A stretch of 64,000 nt of DNA from DATEGZ01 sp035519535 (GCA_035519535.1 DATIWF010000141.1:1-64000); one strand, 5' to 3'. Shown: positions 25,230 to 33,961, counted from the stretch's first letter. Notes: generated from the sequence alone by a model not told the origin. Program-made: numbers and translations.

Positions 25230-26783
25230 ATGGCTGACGCGGATGTGATCGTCATCGGATCGGGATTCGGCGGCGCCGTGACGTCGTGCCGGCTGGCGCA
25301 GGCCGGCGCGAGCGTGATCGTCCTCGAGCGCGGGCGCGAGTGGGGGCCGGACACGTTTCCACGCAAGCCGACCGACCCGTGGGTGTTCGACCCGGCCAAT
25401 CCCGCGGCCCGCAACGGCTGGTTCGACATGCGGATCTTCCCGCACATGACGGTCGCGACCGGCGCGGGCGTGGGCGGCGGATCGCTTGTCTACGCGAACA
25501 TCTCGGTCGAAGCGAAGCGCGACAGCTTCGACGCGGGCTGGCCGCCGGAGATCACCTACGACGCGCTGGCGCCGCACTACGCGGAGGTCGGACGGATGAT
25601 GGAGATCGCGCCCGTCCCGCAGCCGCAGTGGCCGGCGCGCACGAAGCTGCTCAAGGAGGCGGCCGAGGCCGCGGGCTGGGGCCCGCGCTTCCGCACGCTC
25701 GGCACGGCCGTGCGGTACGACCCCGCGTGGTCGTACGACCTGCCGAATCCACACGACCCGGCCCGGTCCAAGACCGTCACCAACATCCACGGCGTCACGC
25801 AGGGCACGTGCGTGCACCTCGGGCAGTGCGACATCGGCTGTCCCGTCAAGGCGCGGAACACGCTCGATCTGAACTACCTCGCCGTCGCGGCCAAGGCGGG
25901 CGCGAAGATCCGGCCGCTGCACCTCGTGCGCGGCATCAAGGCCGTGGCGGGCGGATACGAGGTGGCGGTCGATCAAATCACCGGCGGCGCGCTCAAGCCG
26001 CTGACGCTCACCGCGCCGAGGGTAATCGTGGCGGCCGGTTCGATTGGATCGACCGAGCTGCTGCTCAGATCGAAGGCCGGGCTGCCGAATCTCAGCCTGC
26101 GGCTCGGCCGCGGGTGGAGCAGCAACGGCGACTTTCTCACGCCGGCGATTCATCCGCTGCGCGACGTGCTTCCGACGCGCGGGCCGACGATCACGGCGGC
26201 GATCGACTTGCTGGACGGCGCGTACCAGGGACAGTCGATCTTCATCGAGGACGGCGGGCTGCCGGATCCGGCCGCGGACCAGCTGCGCGCCGCGGCGGGG
26301 AACCCGCATCAGGGCGAGCTCATGCAGCGCGTCACGGCGTCGCTGATGCCGATCCTGAGCGCGATCGACGTCATCCGGCACGTCATGCCGTGGTTCGCGC
26401 AGTCGCGCGACGCGGCCGACGGCGTGATCACCGTGAAGAATGGCCTGGCCGCCCTCGACTGGGACATCACCGCGTCCCAGAAGACCATCGACGCGGTCGT
26501 GTCGGCGCATCAGAAGCTCGCCCAGCTCACGGGCGGGCTGCCGCTGACGCCGCTCACCTGGACGCTCGGCCACGATCTCATCACCCCCCACCCGCTCGGC
26601 GGCTGTAACATGGGCACGTCGGCGGCAACCGGCGTCGTCGACTTCAAGGGCGAGGTGTTCGGCTACCCAAATCTGTTCGTCGCCGACGGTGCGGTCGTGC
26701 CGAAGGCGCTCGGGTTGAATCCGTCGCGGACGATTGCCGCGCTCGCCGAGCACATCGCCGCCGGAATCGTCGCGCGGCTGTAG
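25230..26783 (+). CDS. GMC-family oxidoreductase, cholesterol-oxidase-like
   Basis: The 517-residue flavoprotein begins with the FAD motif VIVIGSGFGGAVTSCRLAQAG and VLERGREWG. GAGVGGGSLVYANI and CVHLGQCDIGCPVKARNTLD match the cholesterol-oxidase-like branch. The C-terminal HPLGGCNMG and NLFVADGAVVPKALGLNPS supply the conserved catalytic and FAD regions. No signal peptide is visible. The Shine-Dalgarno AGGAGG precedes the ATG. It likely oxidises a sterol-like or other lipid alcohol together with the patatin encoded just upstream. Confidence 0.9.
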   Translation: MADADVIVIGSGFGGAVTSCRLAQAGASVIVLERGREWGPDTFPRKPTDPWVFDPANPAARNGWFDMRIFPHMTVATGAGVGGGSLVYANISVEAKRDSFDAGWPPEITYDALAPHYAEVGRMMEIAPVPQPQWPARTKLLKEAAEAAGWGPRFRTLGTAVRYDPAWSYDLPNPHDPARSKTVTNIHGVTQGTCVHLGQCDIGCPVKARNTLDLNYLAVAAKAGAKIRPLHLVRGIKAVAGGYEVAVDQITGGALKPLTLTAPRVIVAAGSIGSTELLLRSKAGLPNLSLRLGRGWSSNGDFLTPAIHPLRDVLPTRGPTITAAIDLLDGAYQGQSIFIEDGGLPDPAADQLRAAAGNPHQGELMQRVTASLMPILSAIDVIRHVMPWFAQSRDAADGVITVKNGLAALDWDITASQKTIDAVVSAHQKLAQLTGGLPLTPLTWTLGHDLITPHPLGGCNMGTSAATGVVDFKGEVFGYPNLFVADGAVVPKALGLNPSRTIAALAEHIAAGIVARL

Positions 26784-26827
26784 GCGCCGCGCAGGCGGCC
26801 GTATCCACGCCGGATCACGTGGACGTC

Positions 26828-27079
26828 ATGATCCCGGTCGTCACCGGTGTGGTGTGGCTGGTCGCCATGGTCGTGCTGTTCGTCGCGATCTGGCGCAAGC
26901 GCCGGCGGCGCGGCCCGGGCGTGGGCTCGGGAACGGCGGGAGCGTTCTACGAGATGCTGTCGGAAGACAAGCGCAACGCCCTCGAGATCGTCGTCGAGCA
27001 GGGCGCCGGGAAGCGGCGGCCGGAGTATCCCGACGAGACGGTGCCGCCCGGCGGGCAGACGGGAGTGAATCGGTCATGA
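26828..27079 (+). CDS. Small single-pass membrane protein
   Basis: This 83-residue protein has one N-terminal membrane helix (IPVVTGVVWLVAMVVLFVAIW) followed by a basic stretch RKRRRRG and a soluble tail. Its stop overlaps the start of the M20 peptidase gene (ATGA), and it follows the GMC gene by 44 bases. A GTG at 26819 would add three residues. I recognise no family. Confidence 0.65.
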   Translation: MIPVVTGVVWLVAMVVLFVAIWRKRRRRGPGVGSGTAGAFYEMLSEDKRNALEIVVEQGAGKRRPEYPDETVPPGGQTGVNRS

Positions 27080-28383
27080 AGAAGGCGGCGTTCGTCTGGC
27101 TGCTCGCGGTCGCCGCGTCGGGCCTTGGAGCCGGCCAGACCGCGCAGGCGCCGACACCGGCCGAGCGAGGGCTGGCCTCGTGGATCGACGCGCACAACAC
27201 CGAGGCGCTGTCGCTCCTCGAGCGCGCGGTCAACATCAACAGCGGCACCGAGAATCTCGCCGGCGTGAGGCAGGTCGGCGCGCTCTTCCGCGCCGAATTC
27301 GACGCGCTTGGATTCCGGACGACGTGGGTGGATGGCGCGGCGTTTTCGCGGGCGGGGCACCTGGTCGCGACGCATGCGACCGGCGGTCCGAAGATTCTGC
27401 TCATCGGACATCTCGACACCGTGTTTCCCGCGGACAGTCCGTTCCAGAAATTCGAGCGCGCCGGCAGCACGGCCAGGGGCCCGGGCGTCATCGACATGAA
27501 GGGCGGCGACGTCGTCATCGTGCAGGCCCTGAAGGCGCTGCAGGCGGCGGGCCTGCTGACGGCGATGAACGTGACGGTCGTCATGACCGGCGACGAGGAA
27601 GACACAGGCCGGCCGCTCGCGCTCGCGCGACGGGCGCTCGTGGACGCGGCCCGGGGGTCGGCCGCGGCGCTCGGCTTTGAGGACGGCGACGGCGATCCGG
27701 CGCACGCCGTGGTCGCGCGCCGAGGCACGACGTCGTGGCAGCTCACCGTGACGGGCACGCCCGCGCACTCGTCCCAGATCTTCCGCGACGACATCGGCCC
27801 GGGCGCCACGTTCGAGGCCGCGCGCATCCTCGACGCGTTTCGCACGGAGCTCTCGCGCGAGCCGCACCTGACGTTCAATCCGGGCGTGTTCCTCGGTGGA
27901 ACGGCCGTGGATTTCAACGCCGCCGAGTCGCGCGGCACGGCCTTCGGCAAGACGAACGTCATCGCCGAGCACGCGATCGTCACGGGCGACCTGCGGGCGC
28001 TCACGATGGAGCAGTTCGCGCACGCGAAGGCCGTGATGCAGGCGATCGTCGGCGGCTCGCTCCCGCACACGAAGGCCGAGATCGTCTTCGATGAGGGCTA
28101 CCCGCCGCTCGCACCAAGCGACGGCAACTCGCGGCTGCTCGCGCTGTACGACGCCGCGAGCCGCAGTCTGGGGCTGGGGGCGGTCGACGCCGTGAGCCCC
28201 GACAAGGCCGGCGCCGCGGATGTGTCGTTCGTCGCAGGTGTGGTGCCGATGATCATCGACGCGGTCGGCCTGAAGGGCCACGACGACCACACGCCGGGCG
28301 AGACGGCCGACCTCGCGACGCTGCCGACGCAGACCAAGCGTGCGGCCGTGACGCTCGCGCGTCTGGCGGCGGGTGCGCGCTAG
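27076..28383 (+). CDS. M20-family metallopeptidase, exported
   Basis: The 435-residue protein has a signal peptide (MKKAAFVWLLAVAASGLGAG). It shows the di-zinc M20 motifs IGHLDTVF (His and Asp), GVIDMKGG (bridging Asp), TGDEEDTG (catalytic Glu pair) and GHDDHTPGE (last His). Glutamate carboxypeptidase (CPG2)-like members have this layout and remove C-terminal residues from peptides or folate-like compounds. The dimerisation domain TPAHSSQIF is present. The ATG overlaps the preceding membrane-protein stop. Confidence 0.92.
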   Translation: MKKAAFVWLLAVAASGLGAGQTAQAPTPAERGLASWIDAHNTEALSLLERAVNINSGTENLAGVRQVGALFRAEFDALGFRTTWVDGAAFSRAGHLVATHATGGPKILLIGHLDTVFPADSPFQKFERAGSTARGPGVIDMKGGDVVIVQALKALQAAGLLTAMNVTVVMTGDEEDTGRPLALARRALVDAARGSAAALGFEDGDGDPAHAVVARRGTTSWQLTVTGTPAHSSQIFRDDIGPGATFEAARILDAFRTELSREPHLTFNPGVFLGGTAVDFNAAESRGTAFGKTNVIAEHAIVTGDLRALTMEQFAHAKAVMQAIVGGSLPHTKAEIVFDEGYPPLAPSDGNSRLLALYDAASRSLGLGAVDAVSPDKAGAADVSFVAGVVPMIIDAVGLKGHDDHTPGETADLATLPTQTKRAAVTLARLAAGAR

Positions 28384-28398
28384 AGAAATCCGGTCCTG

Positions 28399-29661
28399 TC
28401 ACGCGACGGCGCCTGCCGTCTGCGCCGCGCCGCTGTCCTGTGGCCGCGTGATCCGCGTCACGACCACGATCGCGACGACGAGCAGCGCGGCGGCGAGCAG
28501 GAACGGCGCTCCCGGCAGGTGCCAGTCGCGCCGGCTGCCGATGAACGTCGCGAACGTCAGCGAGAAGATCGTCGGCCCGACGATCCCGGTCATCGTCACG
28601 ACGCTGCTGAGCGCGCCCTGCAGCTGTCCCTGCTCGGACGGGCTCACGCGGCGGGTCATCAGCCCCTGCGCCGACGGCCCGTAGAGTCCCCAGAGCGACA
28701 TCACGAGAATGCCGAGCGCGAAGCGCCCGCCCGTCGGCGCGAGCGCGTAGATCAAGAACGCCGTCACGCCGAAGCACAGGCCGATGATGAGCGTCCGGCG
28801 CTCGCCGAATCGCGCCACGATCGGGCCCACCAATCCGCCCTGCACGATGGACGTCGTCACGCCGACCGCACCGAGTGCGAGCCCGACGGCGAAGGTGTCC
28901 CAACCGTACCGATATCCGGTGTAGAGCACGAACACGTTTTGCAGCGACTGGTGCGCCATGTAGTAGAGAAAGTGCACCGACGCAAATCCGAGCAGCTGCC
29001 GGTGCGTGCGCAGCAGCCGCAGCGCGCCCCACGGGTTGGCGCGCCGCCACGAGAACGGCATGCGGCGCTCGTGTGGCAGCGACTCGGGCAGGACGAACAG
29101 GCCGTACATCGCGTTGGTCAGGCTCAGCGCCGCCGCGACCCAGAACGGCAGGCGCGGCCCGCCGCGACTCAGCACGCCGCCCAGCACCGGCCCGACGACG
29201 AAGCCGATGCCAAACGCGGCGCCCATCAGGCCGAACGACTTCGCGCGGCCCTCGACCGGCGTGACGTCCGCGATGTACGCGAACGCGGCGGGAATGCTGG
29301 CCGCCGTGATGCCCGAGATCACCCGGCCGACGAAGAGCCAGTTGAGCGTCGGCGCCAGGGCCATCAGGATGTAGTCGAAGCCCAGCCCGAAGTTCGACGT
29401 GAGGACGACGGGCCGCCGGCCGAAGCGGTCGGAAAGTGAGCCGAGCACCGGCGCGGCAAAGAACTGCATCGCGCCCCACACGGTGCCGAACACGGCCAGC
29501 GTCGTCGCCGCGCGGGCGGTGTCACCGCCGCGGAACGCCTCGATCAGCTTCGGCAGAACGGGAATCACCATGCCGAGCGCCAGCATGTCGAGCATCACGG
29601 TGACAAAAATGAATGCGACGGCCGCGCGGCGCATGGGAACCGACGACGAGGGCTCGCTCAT
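28399..29661 (-). CDS. MFS efflux transporter, TetA/TCR type
   Basis: The 420-residue protein has about twelve membrane helices. The MFS signature after helix 2 reads GSLSDRFGRRPVVL, and an N-terminal VTVMLDMLALGMVIPVLPKL is typical of the TCR/Tet drug:proton antiporters. Related genes include many non-tetracycline multidrug pumps, so resistance to tetracycline should not be assumed. The start at ATG 29661 excludes seven extra codons upstream. It converges with the M20 gene, 15 bases apart. Confidence 0.88.
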   Translation of the reverse strand: MSEPSSSVPMRRAAVAFIFVTVMLDMLALGMVIPVLPKLIEAFRGGDTARAATTLAVFGTVWGAMQFFAAPVLGSLSDRFGRRPVVLTSNFGLGFDYILMALAPTLNWLFVGRVISGITAASIPAAFAYIADVTPVEGRAKSFGLMGAAFGIGFVVGPVLGGVLSRGGPRLPFWVAAALSLTNAMYGLFVLPESLPHERRMPFSWRRANPWGALRLLRTHRQLLGFASVHFLYYMAHQSLQNVFVLYTGYRYGWDTFAVGLALGAVGVTTSIVQGGLVGPIVARFGERRTLIIGLCFGVTAFLIYALAPTGGRFALGILVMSLWGLYGPSAQGLMTRRVSPSEQGQLQGALSSVVTMTGIVGPTIFSLTFATFIGSRRDWHLPGAPFLLAAALLVVAIVVVTRITRPQDSGAAQTAGAVA

Positions 29662-29702
29662 GACGACCCGCCAAGAATACACCGCGTGGTAGCATCGCGA
29701 TC

Positions 29703-29939
29703 ATGCCGATCGGCGACCTCGTCGTGATTCGCACGTTCCTGAATCTCGTCGAAGCCGAGGTCGCGGCGTCCGCGCTCGATGCCGCCGGCATTCCCTTCGC
29801 GATCAACAAGGACGACTGCGGCGGCCTGCGCCCGACGCTGTGGCTGAGCGGCGTCCACCTGCTCGTGCGCCCGGAAGACGTCGCCGCGGCGACCGACATT
29901 CTCGAAGCGCCGACGATTGCCTCGTACGAGGGACCGTGA
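29703..29939 (+). CDS. DUF2007-family small protein
   Basis: The 78-residue protein shows the DUF2007 pattern LVEAEVAASALDAAGIPF followed by VHLLVRPEDVAAATDIL. Members are called putative signal-transducing proteins; the biochemical role is unknown. TAGCAT lies 7 bases before the ATG and no Shine-Dalgarno is present, so the message may be leaderless. Its TGA overlaps the GTG start of the glutathione peroxidase. Confidence 0.82.
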   Translation: MPIGDLVVIRTFLNLVEAEVAASALDAAGIPFAINKDDCGGLRPTLWLSGVHLLVRPEDVAAATDILEAPTIASYEGP

Positions 29940-30433
29940 TCGCCAGCGTGTACGACGCCCGGGCCACGGCCATCGACGGCACGCCGGTGTCGCTCGACAC
30001 CTATCGCGGCAAGACGCTGCTCATCGTGAACGTGGCCAGCGCCTGCGGATACACGCCGCAGTACGCGGGGCTCGAAAGGCTGTACCGGACGCACAAGGAC
30101 CGCGGTCTGGTCGTGCTCGGCTTTCCGTGCGACCAGTTCGGCCACCAGGAGCCGGGCACCGACGCCGAGATTCGGCAGTTCTGCTCGCTCACCTACGACG
30201 TGACGTTCCCGCTGTTCAGCAAGATCAAGGTGAACGGCCCGGACGCGCATCCGCTCTATGTCTATCTGAAGGCGCAGAAGAAAGGCCTCCTCGGACTGGA
30301 AGCCATCAAGTGGAACTTCACCAAGTTCCTGGTGGGGAGGACCGGCGAGGTGCTCGCGCGTTACGGACCCAACGACACGCCCGAGTCGATCGAGCCGGCG
30401 ATCGATGCGAATTTATCTGCTGCACCACGCTGA
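29936..30433 (+). CDS. Glutathione peroxidase family protein (Cys type)
   Basis: The 165-residue thioredoxin-fold peroxidase carries the peroxidatic cysteine in NVASACGYTPQY (Cys37). LGFPCDQFGHQEPG holds the conserved Gln, and IKWNFTKFLV the conserved Trp-Asn. A cysteine replaces the selenocysteine of animal forms; bacterial members often use thioredoxin. The start GTG overlaps the DUF2007 stop, and the 3' end overlaps the SixA-like gene by 29 bases, so the three genes form one unit. Confidence 0.92.
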   Translation: MIASVYDARATAIDGTPVSLDTYRGKTLLIVNVASACGYTPQYAGLERLYRTHKDRGLVVLGFPCDQFGHQEPGTDAEIRQFCSLTYDVTFPLFSKIKVNGPDAHPLYVYLKAQKKGLLGLEAIKWNFTKFLVGRTGEVLARYGPNDTPESIEPAIDANLSAAPR

Positions 30434-30839
30434 CGCGGTCGGACCGAGCGTCGACCCGCAGCGCCCGCTCTCGGCGGAGGGCCGCGCGCATGCCGAGCAG
30501 CTTGCCGGGCGTGCCCGCGAGCGCCGCTGCGCGCCGGCCGCGATCTGGCACAGCGGCAAGCTGCGCGCGCGTCAGACCGCTGAGCCGTTCTGGCGCATCT
30601 GTGCGCCCTTTGCCGAGTTCAAGATGGTCCGCGGCCTCGGCCCGGACGACCCGCCCGACGTCATTCAGATCGCGATTCTCAAGGAGACGCGCGACCTGCT
30701 GCTGGTGGGTCACATTCCCAATCTCACGGCGCTGTTGCAGCGCTTCGTCGGTGACTCCGCGCAATTCCCGATGCACGGGATCGTGGCGCTCGAGACCACG
30801 GACGGCGGCGCCACGTGGAGAGAGAGCTGGCGGGAGTAG
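30405..30839 (+). CDS. SixA-like histidine phosphatase
   Basis: The 144-residue protein belongs to the histidine-phosphatase (phosphoglycerate-mutase) superfamily, SixA branch. The N-terminal RHG motif reads LHHADAVGP, with His in place of Arg. RPLSAEGRAHAEQLA, SGKLRARQTAEP and the second catalytic region LLVGHIPNL match the family. SixA acts on phosphohistidine in phosphorelay or PTS proteins in E. coli; the target here is unknown. It overlaps the glutathione peroxidase gene by 29 bases. Confidence 0.85.
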   Translation: MRIYLLHHADAVGPSVDPQRPLSAEGRAHAEQLAGRARERRCAPAAIWHSGKLRARQTAEPFWRICAPFAEFKMVRGLGPDDPPDVIQIAILKETRDLLLVGHIPNLTALLQRFVGDSAQFPMHGIVALETTDGGATWRESWRE

Positions 30840-30851
30840 GGCTAGGCAAGG

Positions 30852-30886
30852 GGCAGAAGGCAGAAGGCAGAAGGCAGAGGGCAGAA
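30852..30886. repeat. Perfect heptamer tandem repeat (GGCAGAA)
   Basis: Five 7-base units lie in tandem: GGCAGAA three times, GGCAGAG, then GGCAGAA. The array fills most of the 52-base gap between the convergent SixA-like and glycine-zipper genes. It has no coding role in either. Confidence 0.9.
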
Positions 30887-30891
30887 CGCCC

Positions 30892-31872
30892 CTACTGCTG
30901 TCTTTCGATGAAGACCGTGACCGGCGACGTGAGTCGCACGGTGAGCGGCGACCCTGAGGCGAACACGGCGGCGTTGCGGTCGCCGGCCGCGACCGCGGCG
31001 GTGCCGGCTCCGCCGCCGGCCGCAGCGCCGATGGCCGCGCCCTTCTTGCCCCCGATCACCGCGCCGAGGATGGCGCCGATGGCGGCGCTCGCGCCGACTT
31101 TCGCCGACGCTTCATTGCCGGGCGAATCGCCGTCGCGGAAGATCGTCTCGGTCTGAATCGGGACGCGCGTGTTGTCGGGCAGGACCAGCGTCGTGAACTT
31201 GATGCCGAGCCGCGCGCGGTCCTTGAACTTGCCGCCGCGATCGACCACCGTGACGTTGCCCTCGAGCTTCGAACCCGCGGCAATCGCCGTGCGCCCCGCG
31301 ATCATCACGTCGCGCGACACTTTCGCGGTGACCTTGTCTTCGACCTTCGCCGTGTCACTCGACACCATCGTGTCGAGGTGGATGCCGACGACCGAATTCT
31401 CCGGCACCGTGAGCTCGTCGAATCTCGGCTTGGGCGGTTCCGGCTTCGGAGGCGGCGCCTCGTCCACCGGGGGCGGCGGCGGCGCCGACACGTCCGGCGT
31501 CGTCACCGGTGTGGCCGGCGGAGGGGTGGCCTGCGGCGTACTGCTGTCGCTTGCCGGCGTCGCCGGCGCCTGGGCCGCAGGGGGAGTGCTGGCTGGCTGG
31601 CGATCCAGCGGGGCTGGCTGAGGCCGCCGGGGCTCGGCCGGCCGGGGTTTCTGAGCCGGCGCTGGCGCCGGGAGGTCGACGGACGGCGCAACAGACTGTG
31701 CTGCGCTGACTGACTCTGGCGCGGGCGCAGCAGGCGCCGCCGGTGCGGGCGCCATCTCCGCGCCGCGCGCGGGCGTGCCTGTCCCAAACCGCATGGCCAG
31801 AAAGCCGCCCGTTCCGGCCGCGACGATGCAGCCGGCTCCAACCAGGAGAAGAGCGACGGTTCTGGTGGACAT
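30892..31872 (-). CDS. Membrane-anchored Pro/Ala-rich protein with glycine-zipper domain
   Basis: The 326-residue protein has an N-terminal membrane anchor (VALLLVGAGCIVAAGTGGFLA), then a Pro/Ala-rich region of about 130 residues. A C-terminal domain (about 160-320) with VPENSVVGIHLDTMVSSDT and a glycine zipper AAIGAILGAVIGGKKGAAIG follows. The C-terminal domain is clearly related to the lipoprotein at 56205-57026. It probably acts in the cell envelope. The start MSTRTVALLL at 31872 is preferred to an ATG 30 codons upstream because it begins the membrane segment. Confidence 0.7.
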   Translation of the reverse strand: MSTRTVALLLVGAGCIVAAGTGGFLAMRFGTGTPARGAEMAPAPAAPAAPAPESVSAAQSVAPSVDLPAPAPAQKPRPAEPRRPQPAPLDRQPASTPPAAQAPATPASDSSTPQATPPPATPVTTPDVSAPPPPPVDEAPPPKPEPPKPRFDELTVPENSVVGIHLDTMVSSDTAKVEDKVTAKVSRDVMIAGRTAIAAGSKLEGNVTVVDRGGKFKDRARLGIKFTTLVLPDNTRVPIQTETIFRDGDSPGNEASAKVGASAAIGAILGAVIGGKKGAAIGAAAGGGAGTAAVAAGDRNAAVFASGSPLTVRLTSPVTVFIERQQ

Positions 31873-32074
31873 CTCGTCAGTGTGAGGGAGCAAGGGCCGT
31901 ACCGTACCCCGGGCCCCGACTTTTGCCTTGGTTTCAGGGACCAGTCTACGGCCAGAGGACACCGGGCGTCATCCGGCGGCCACACTCCAACTATCGGCCG
32001 GGTATTGCAGCCCTGTTGGGCTTATGCTGGCAGTTGGCGCGGATCCCGCATCCGCACGTTGCCGGGAGTGCTTT

Positions 32075-32764
32075 ATGCGTCACCTGCTTCGCCTCCTCCT
32101 CCCGCTGGTCATCGTCATCGGTCCGCTTGCGAGCCGGGCGTCGGCGGTCACCGTCAAGGAACTGCTCGAGTACAAGAACACACTCAGCGACGACATTCTC
32201 ATCGCGCTCATCGAGTCGGACGGGTCGGTGTTTCACCTGTCGATTACGGACGTGGCCGCGCTGCGGGATCAGGGGCTGAGCGAGCGCGTGATTCTCGCGA
32301 TGCTCAAGACCGCGACGAAGCGGCCGGCGCCACCGCAGCCGGCGCCTGTGGGGGCTGCGCCTCAGCCATCGCAGCCGCCCGTCGCGGTGTATGCGCCGCC
32401 GGGTGCGGCCGTCGACCAATACGGTCAGCCGATCGCCGCGCCGTCGAGCGACGTGCCCGCGGAACAGTTCCAGCCGAAGGCGCCGGTGGTCGTCAACGTG
32501 AAGCAGGAAGTCACGCAGAAAGTCGAGCAGCCCGCGGCACAGCCGGCGTACGGGGCGTCCTACCCGTACGCGTACTATCCGTACTCCTATCTGGTCACCG
32601 CGCCGGTGCCGCGCGTCGTCGCGCCCCCGCAGCCTGTCTACTGGGGCTGGGGCGGCCAGCGGCGCCCAGACAGCTGGCAGCCGACGCCGACTCCGCCTCC
32701 CGTTGCGCAACCGACGACGGCGATGGGGAAGATGGCGCCGCCGATCCGTCAGGGCGGTGGTTAA
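32075..32764 (+). CDS. Exported Pro/Tyr-rich protein of unknown function
   Basis: The 229-residue protein has a signal peptide (MRHLLRLLLPLVIVIGPLASRASA) and a short folded segment (KELLEYKNTLSDDILIALI to ERVILAMLKTA). A Pro/Gln-rich tail contains YPYAYYPYSYLV. The ATG at 32075 follows GGGAG; earlier in-frame ATGs lie before the signal sequence. I do not recognise a family. The tail composition resembles envelope-associated acidobacterial proteins. Confidence 0.6.
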   Translation: MRHLLRLLLPLVIVIGPLASRASAVTVKELLEYKNTLSDDILIALIESDGSVFHLSITDVAALRDQGLSERVILAMLKTATKRPAPPQPAPVGAAPQPSQPPVAVYAPPGAAVDQYGQPIAAPSSDVPAEQFQPKAPVVVNVKQEVTQKVEQPAAQPAYGASYPYAYYPYSYLVTAPVPRVVAPPQPVYWGWGGQRRPDSWQPTPTPPPVAQPTTAMGKMAPPIRQGGG

Positions 32765-32779
32765 CGGGGTCAGGCCGGG

Positions 32780-33307
32780 TCAGACCAGAGTCAGACTGCC
32801 AGCCAGCAGCGCACGGATTTTCACATCGGGTCCGAGTCGCCCTGCCATCGTCCAGCCGATCAGCCGGTGGAATCCATCCAGGTGATAGAGCCGGTCTGGC
32901 TCGGCTTGGATGGATCGGTACTCGAGCGCATCCAGCGGCGCGGCGGTGAGGATGATCGTTGAGATCGGGCCGACACTGGCCTGGGCGATTCGTCCCCAGC
33001 ACGTCGGGTTGTTGCGCTCGTAATGCGGTTGAATCGCGGCCAGTGTCCGCGCGGCCTCGGCGACGGTCGCGCCACCGGCGGGAACCAGCTCGAGCCTGTC
33101 GCCCTTGCACGGCTCACCGTTGTGCGGCGGGAGGATGATCTCGAGGGCCGCGGCGGCGTCGATCTCAACCTCTCGCCATTCACCAAACTGGGCCGTGGCG
33201 CGCTCGATGAACTTCAGCGTCCATGGCGCCGAGCCCGTGCGCAGATCGCGCCCGCGCGCGAGCTCGGCGAGCACATCATTGCCGGAGCGACGACGAACCA
33301 CATGCAC
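32780..33307 (-). CDS. Hypothetical protein, possibly DUF6309-like
   Basis: The 175-residue soluble protein contains LYHLDGFHRLIGWTMAGRL near the C-terminus and NNPTCWGRIAQASVGPIS before it. These resemble a small family annotated DUF6309 in actinobacteria, a match I make from memory and hold loosely. The HLDGxHR phrase recalls ParB-type nucleotide-handling motifs (DGxHR), but no ParB fold can be claimed. It converges with the exported protein gene 15 bases away. Confidence 0.6.
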   Translation of the reverse strand: MHVVRRRSGNDVLAELARGRDLRTGSAPWTLKFIERATAQFGEWREVEIDAAAALEIILPPHNGEPCKGDRLELVPAGGATVAEAARTLAAIQPHYERNNPTCWGRIAQASVGPISTIILTAAPLDALEYRSIQAEPDRLYHLDGFHRLIGWTMAGRLGPDVKIRALLAGSLTLV

Positions 33308-33337
33308 GACCCAGCATAACCGTACGGCTTCCAGCGA

Positions 33338-33961
33338 TCAGAACCTGAACCCCACGCCCAGCCGGGATGTGAAGTTGTGACTGGTGCACGCCGCGCACGG
33401 AGGAGCGACGCTGCGATGATGGACCAGCGCATCCCCGAGATCGAGCCGCGCCACCGTACGTCGCGTTGGATACAACTCGATCGTTCCACCGACATCGAGG
33501 ACGAATTCATTGTGATAGACGGGCCGCACGAAGAGGGCGAACGCGCATACTGACCCTCCGCAGTCCAGGCCCTCATCGCTCAGTCGTCTCATCCCTGGAC
33601 GGACCCGACCAAACACGCCGAACCGATCGAAGCGGTGTCCGGCGCGCGCGCCGACGAAGACGTCGACGCGGGTGCGATGGTAGATGAGATGGTACTCGCC
33701 GGTTGGCGTTCTCGATGACGTCTGCTCGAATTCGTCACGAGGCGCGAAGTTGACCTCGCCGTCGATCGCGGCCGAGCGCGCGAAATCGAACAGCACGCGT
33801 CCGCCGATTCCGGCGCCGGCGCCAGCAGCGTCGCCCGATCGTCCGACGGATGCCTGGACGCCGAAGTCTACACGTGTCTGCGCCGCGGCCGATCCGATGC
33901 TCACCGATGCGACGAGGCCTGTACCAACGATGACGCACAGCGCATTCCTGGTCTTCATCAC
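33338..33961 (-). CDS. Exported beta-barrel-like protein
   Basis: The 207-residue protein has a signal peptide (ending SIGSAAAQT). The mature part has alternating strands such as VDVFVGARAGHRF, FGVFGRVRPGM and a C-terminal HNFTSRLGVGFRF, whose terminal aromatic residue is the usual outer-membrane insertion signal. A small outer-membrane barrel is likely. Four cysteines (two as CAAC-like CAACTS, two in LDCGGSVC) may form disulfides. Confidence 0.65.
   Translation of the reverse strand: MMKTRNALCVIVGTGLVASVSIGSAAAQTRVDFGVQASVGRSGDAAGAGAGIGGRVLFDFARSAAIDGEVNFAPRDEFEQTSSRTPTGEYHLIYHRTRVDVFVGARAGHRFDRFGVFGRVRPGMRRLSDEGLDCGGSVCAFALFVRPVYHNEFVLDVGGTIELYPTRRTVARLDLGDALVHHRSVAPPCAACTSHNFTSRLGVGFRF

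Noticed and set aside
20604..26753. A 2049-codon open frame on the minus strand
   Set aside because: Only its last 545 codons (the amidase) look like protein. The rest lies opposite the DAC-like, patatin and GMC genes and is rich in Arg, Ala, His and Asp, as expected for antisense frames in GC-rich DNA.
28399..29661. Calling the MFS transporter a tetracycline-resistance gene
   Set aside because: The similarity is to the whole TCR/Tet branch, which includes many unrelated efflux pumps. Nothing in the context points to resistance.
30405..30433. The His-for-Arg change in the RHG motif of the SixA-like protein as a sign of inactivity
   Set aside because: The catalytic histidine is still present, and I recall HHADA-type starts as common in this branch, so no loss of function can be argued.
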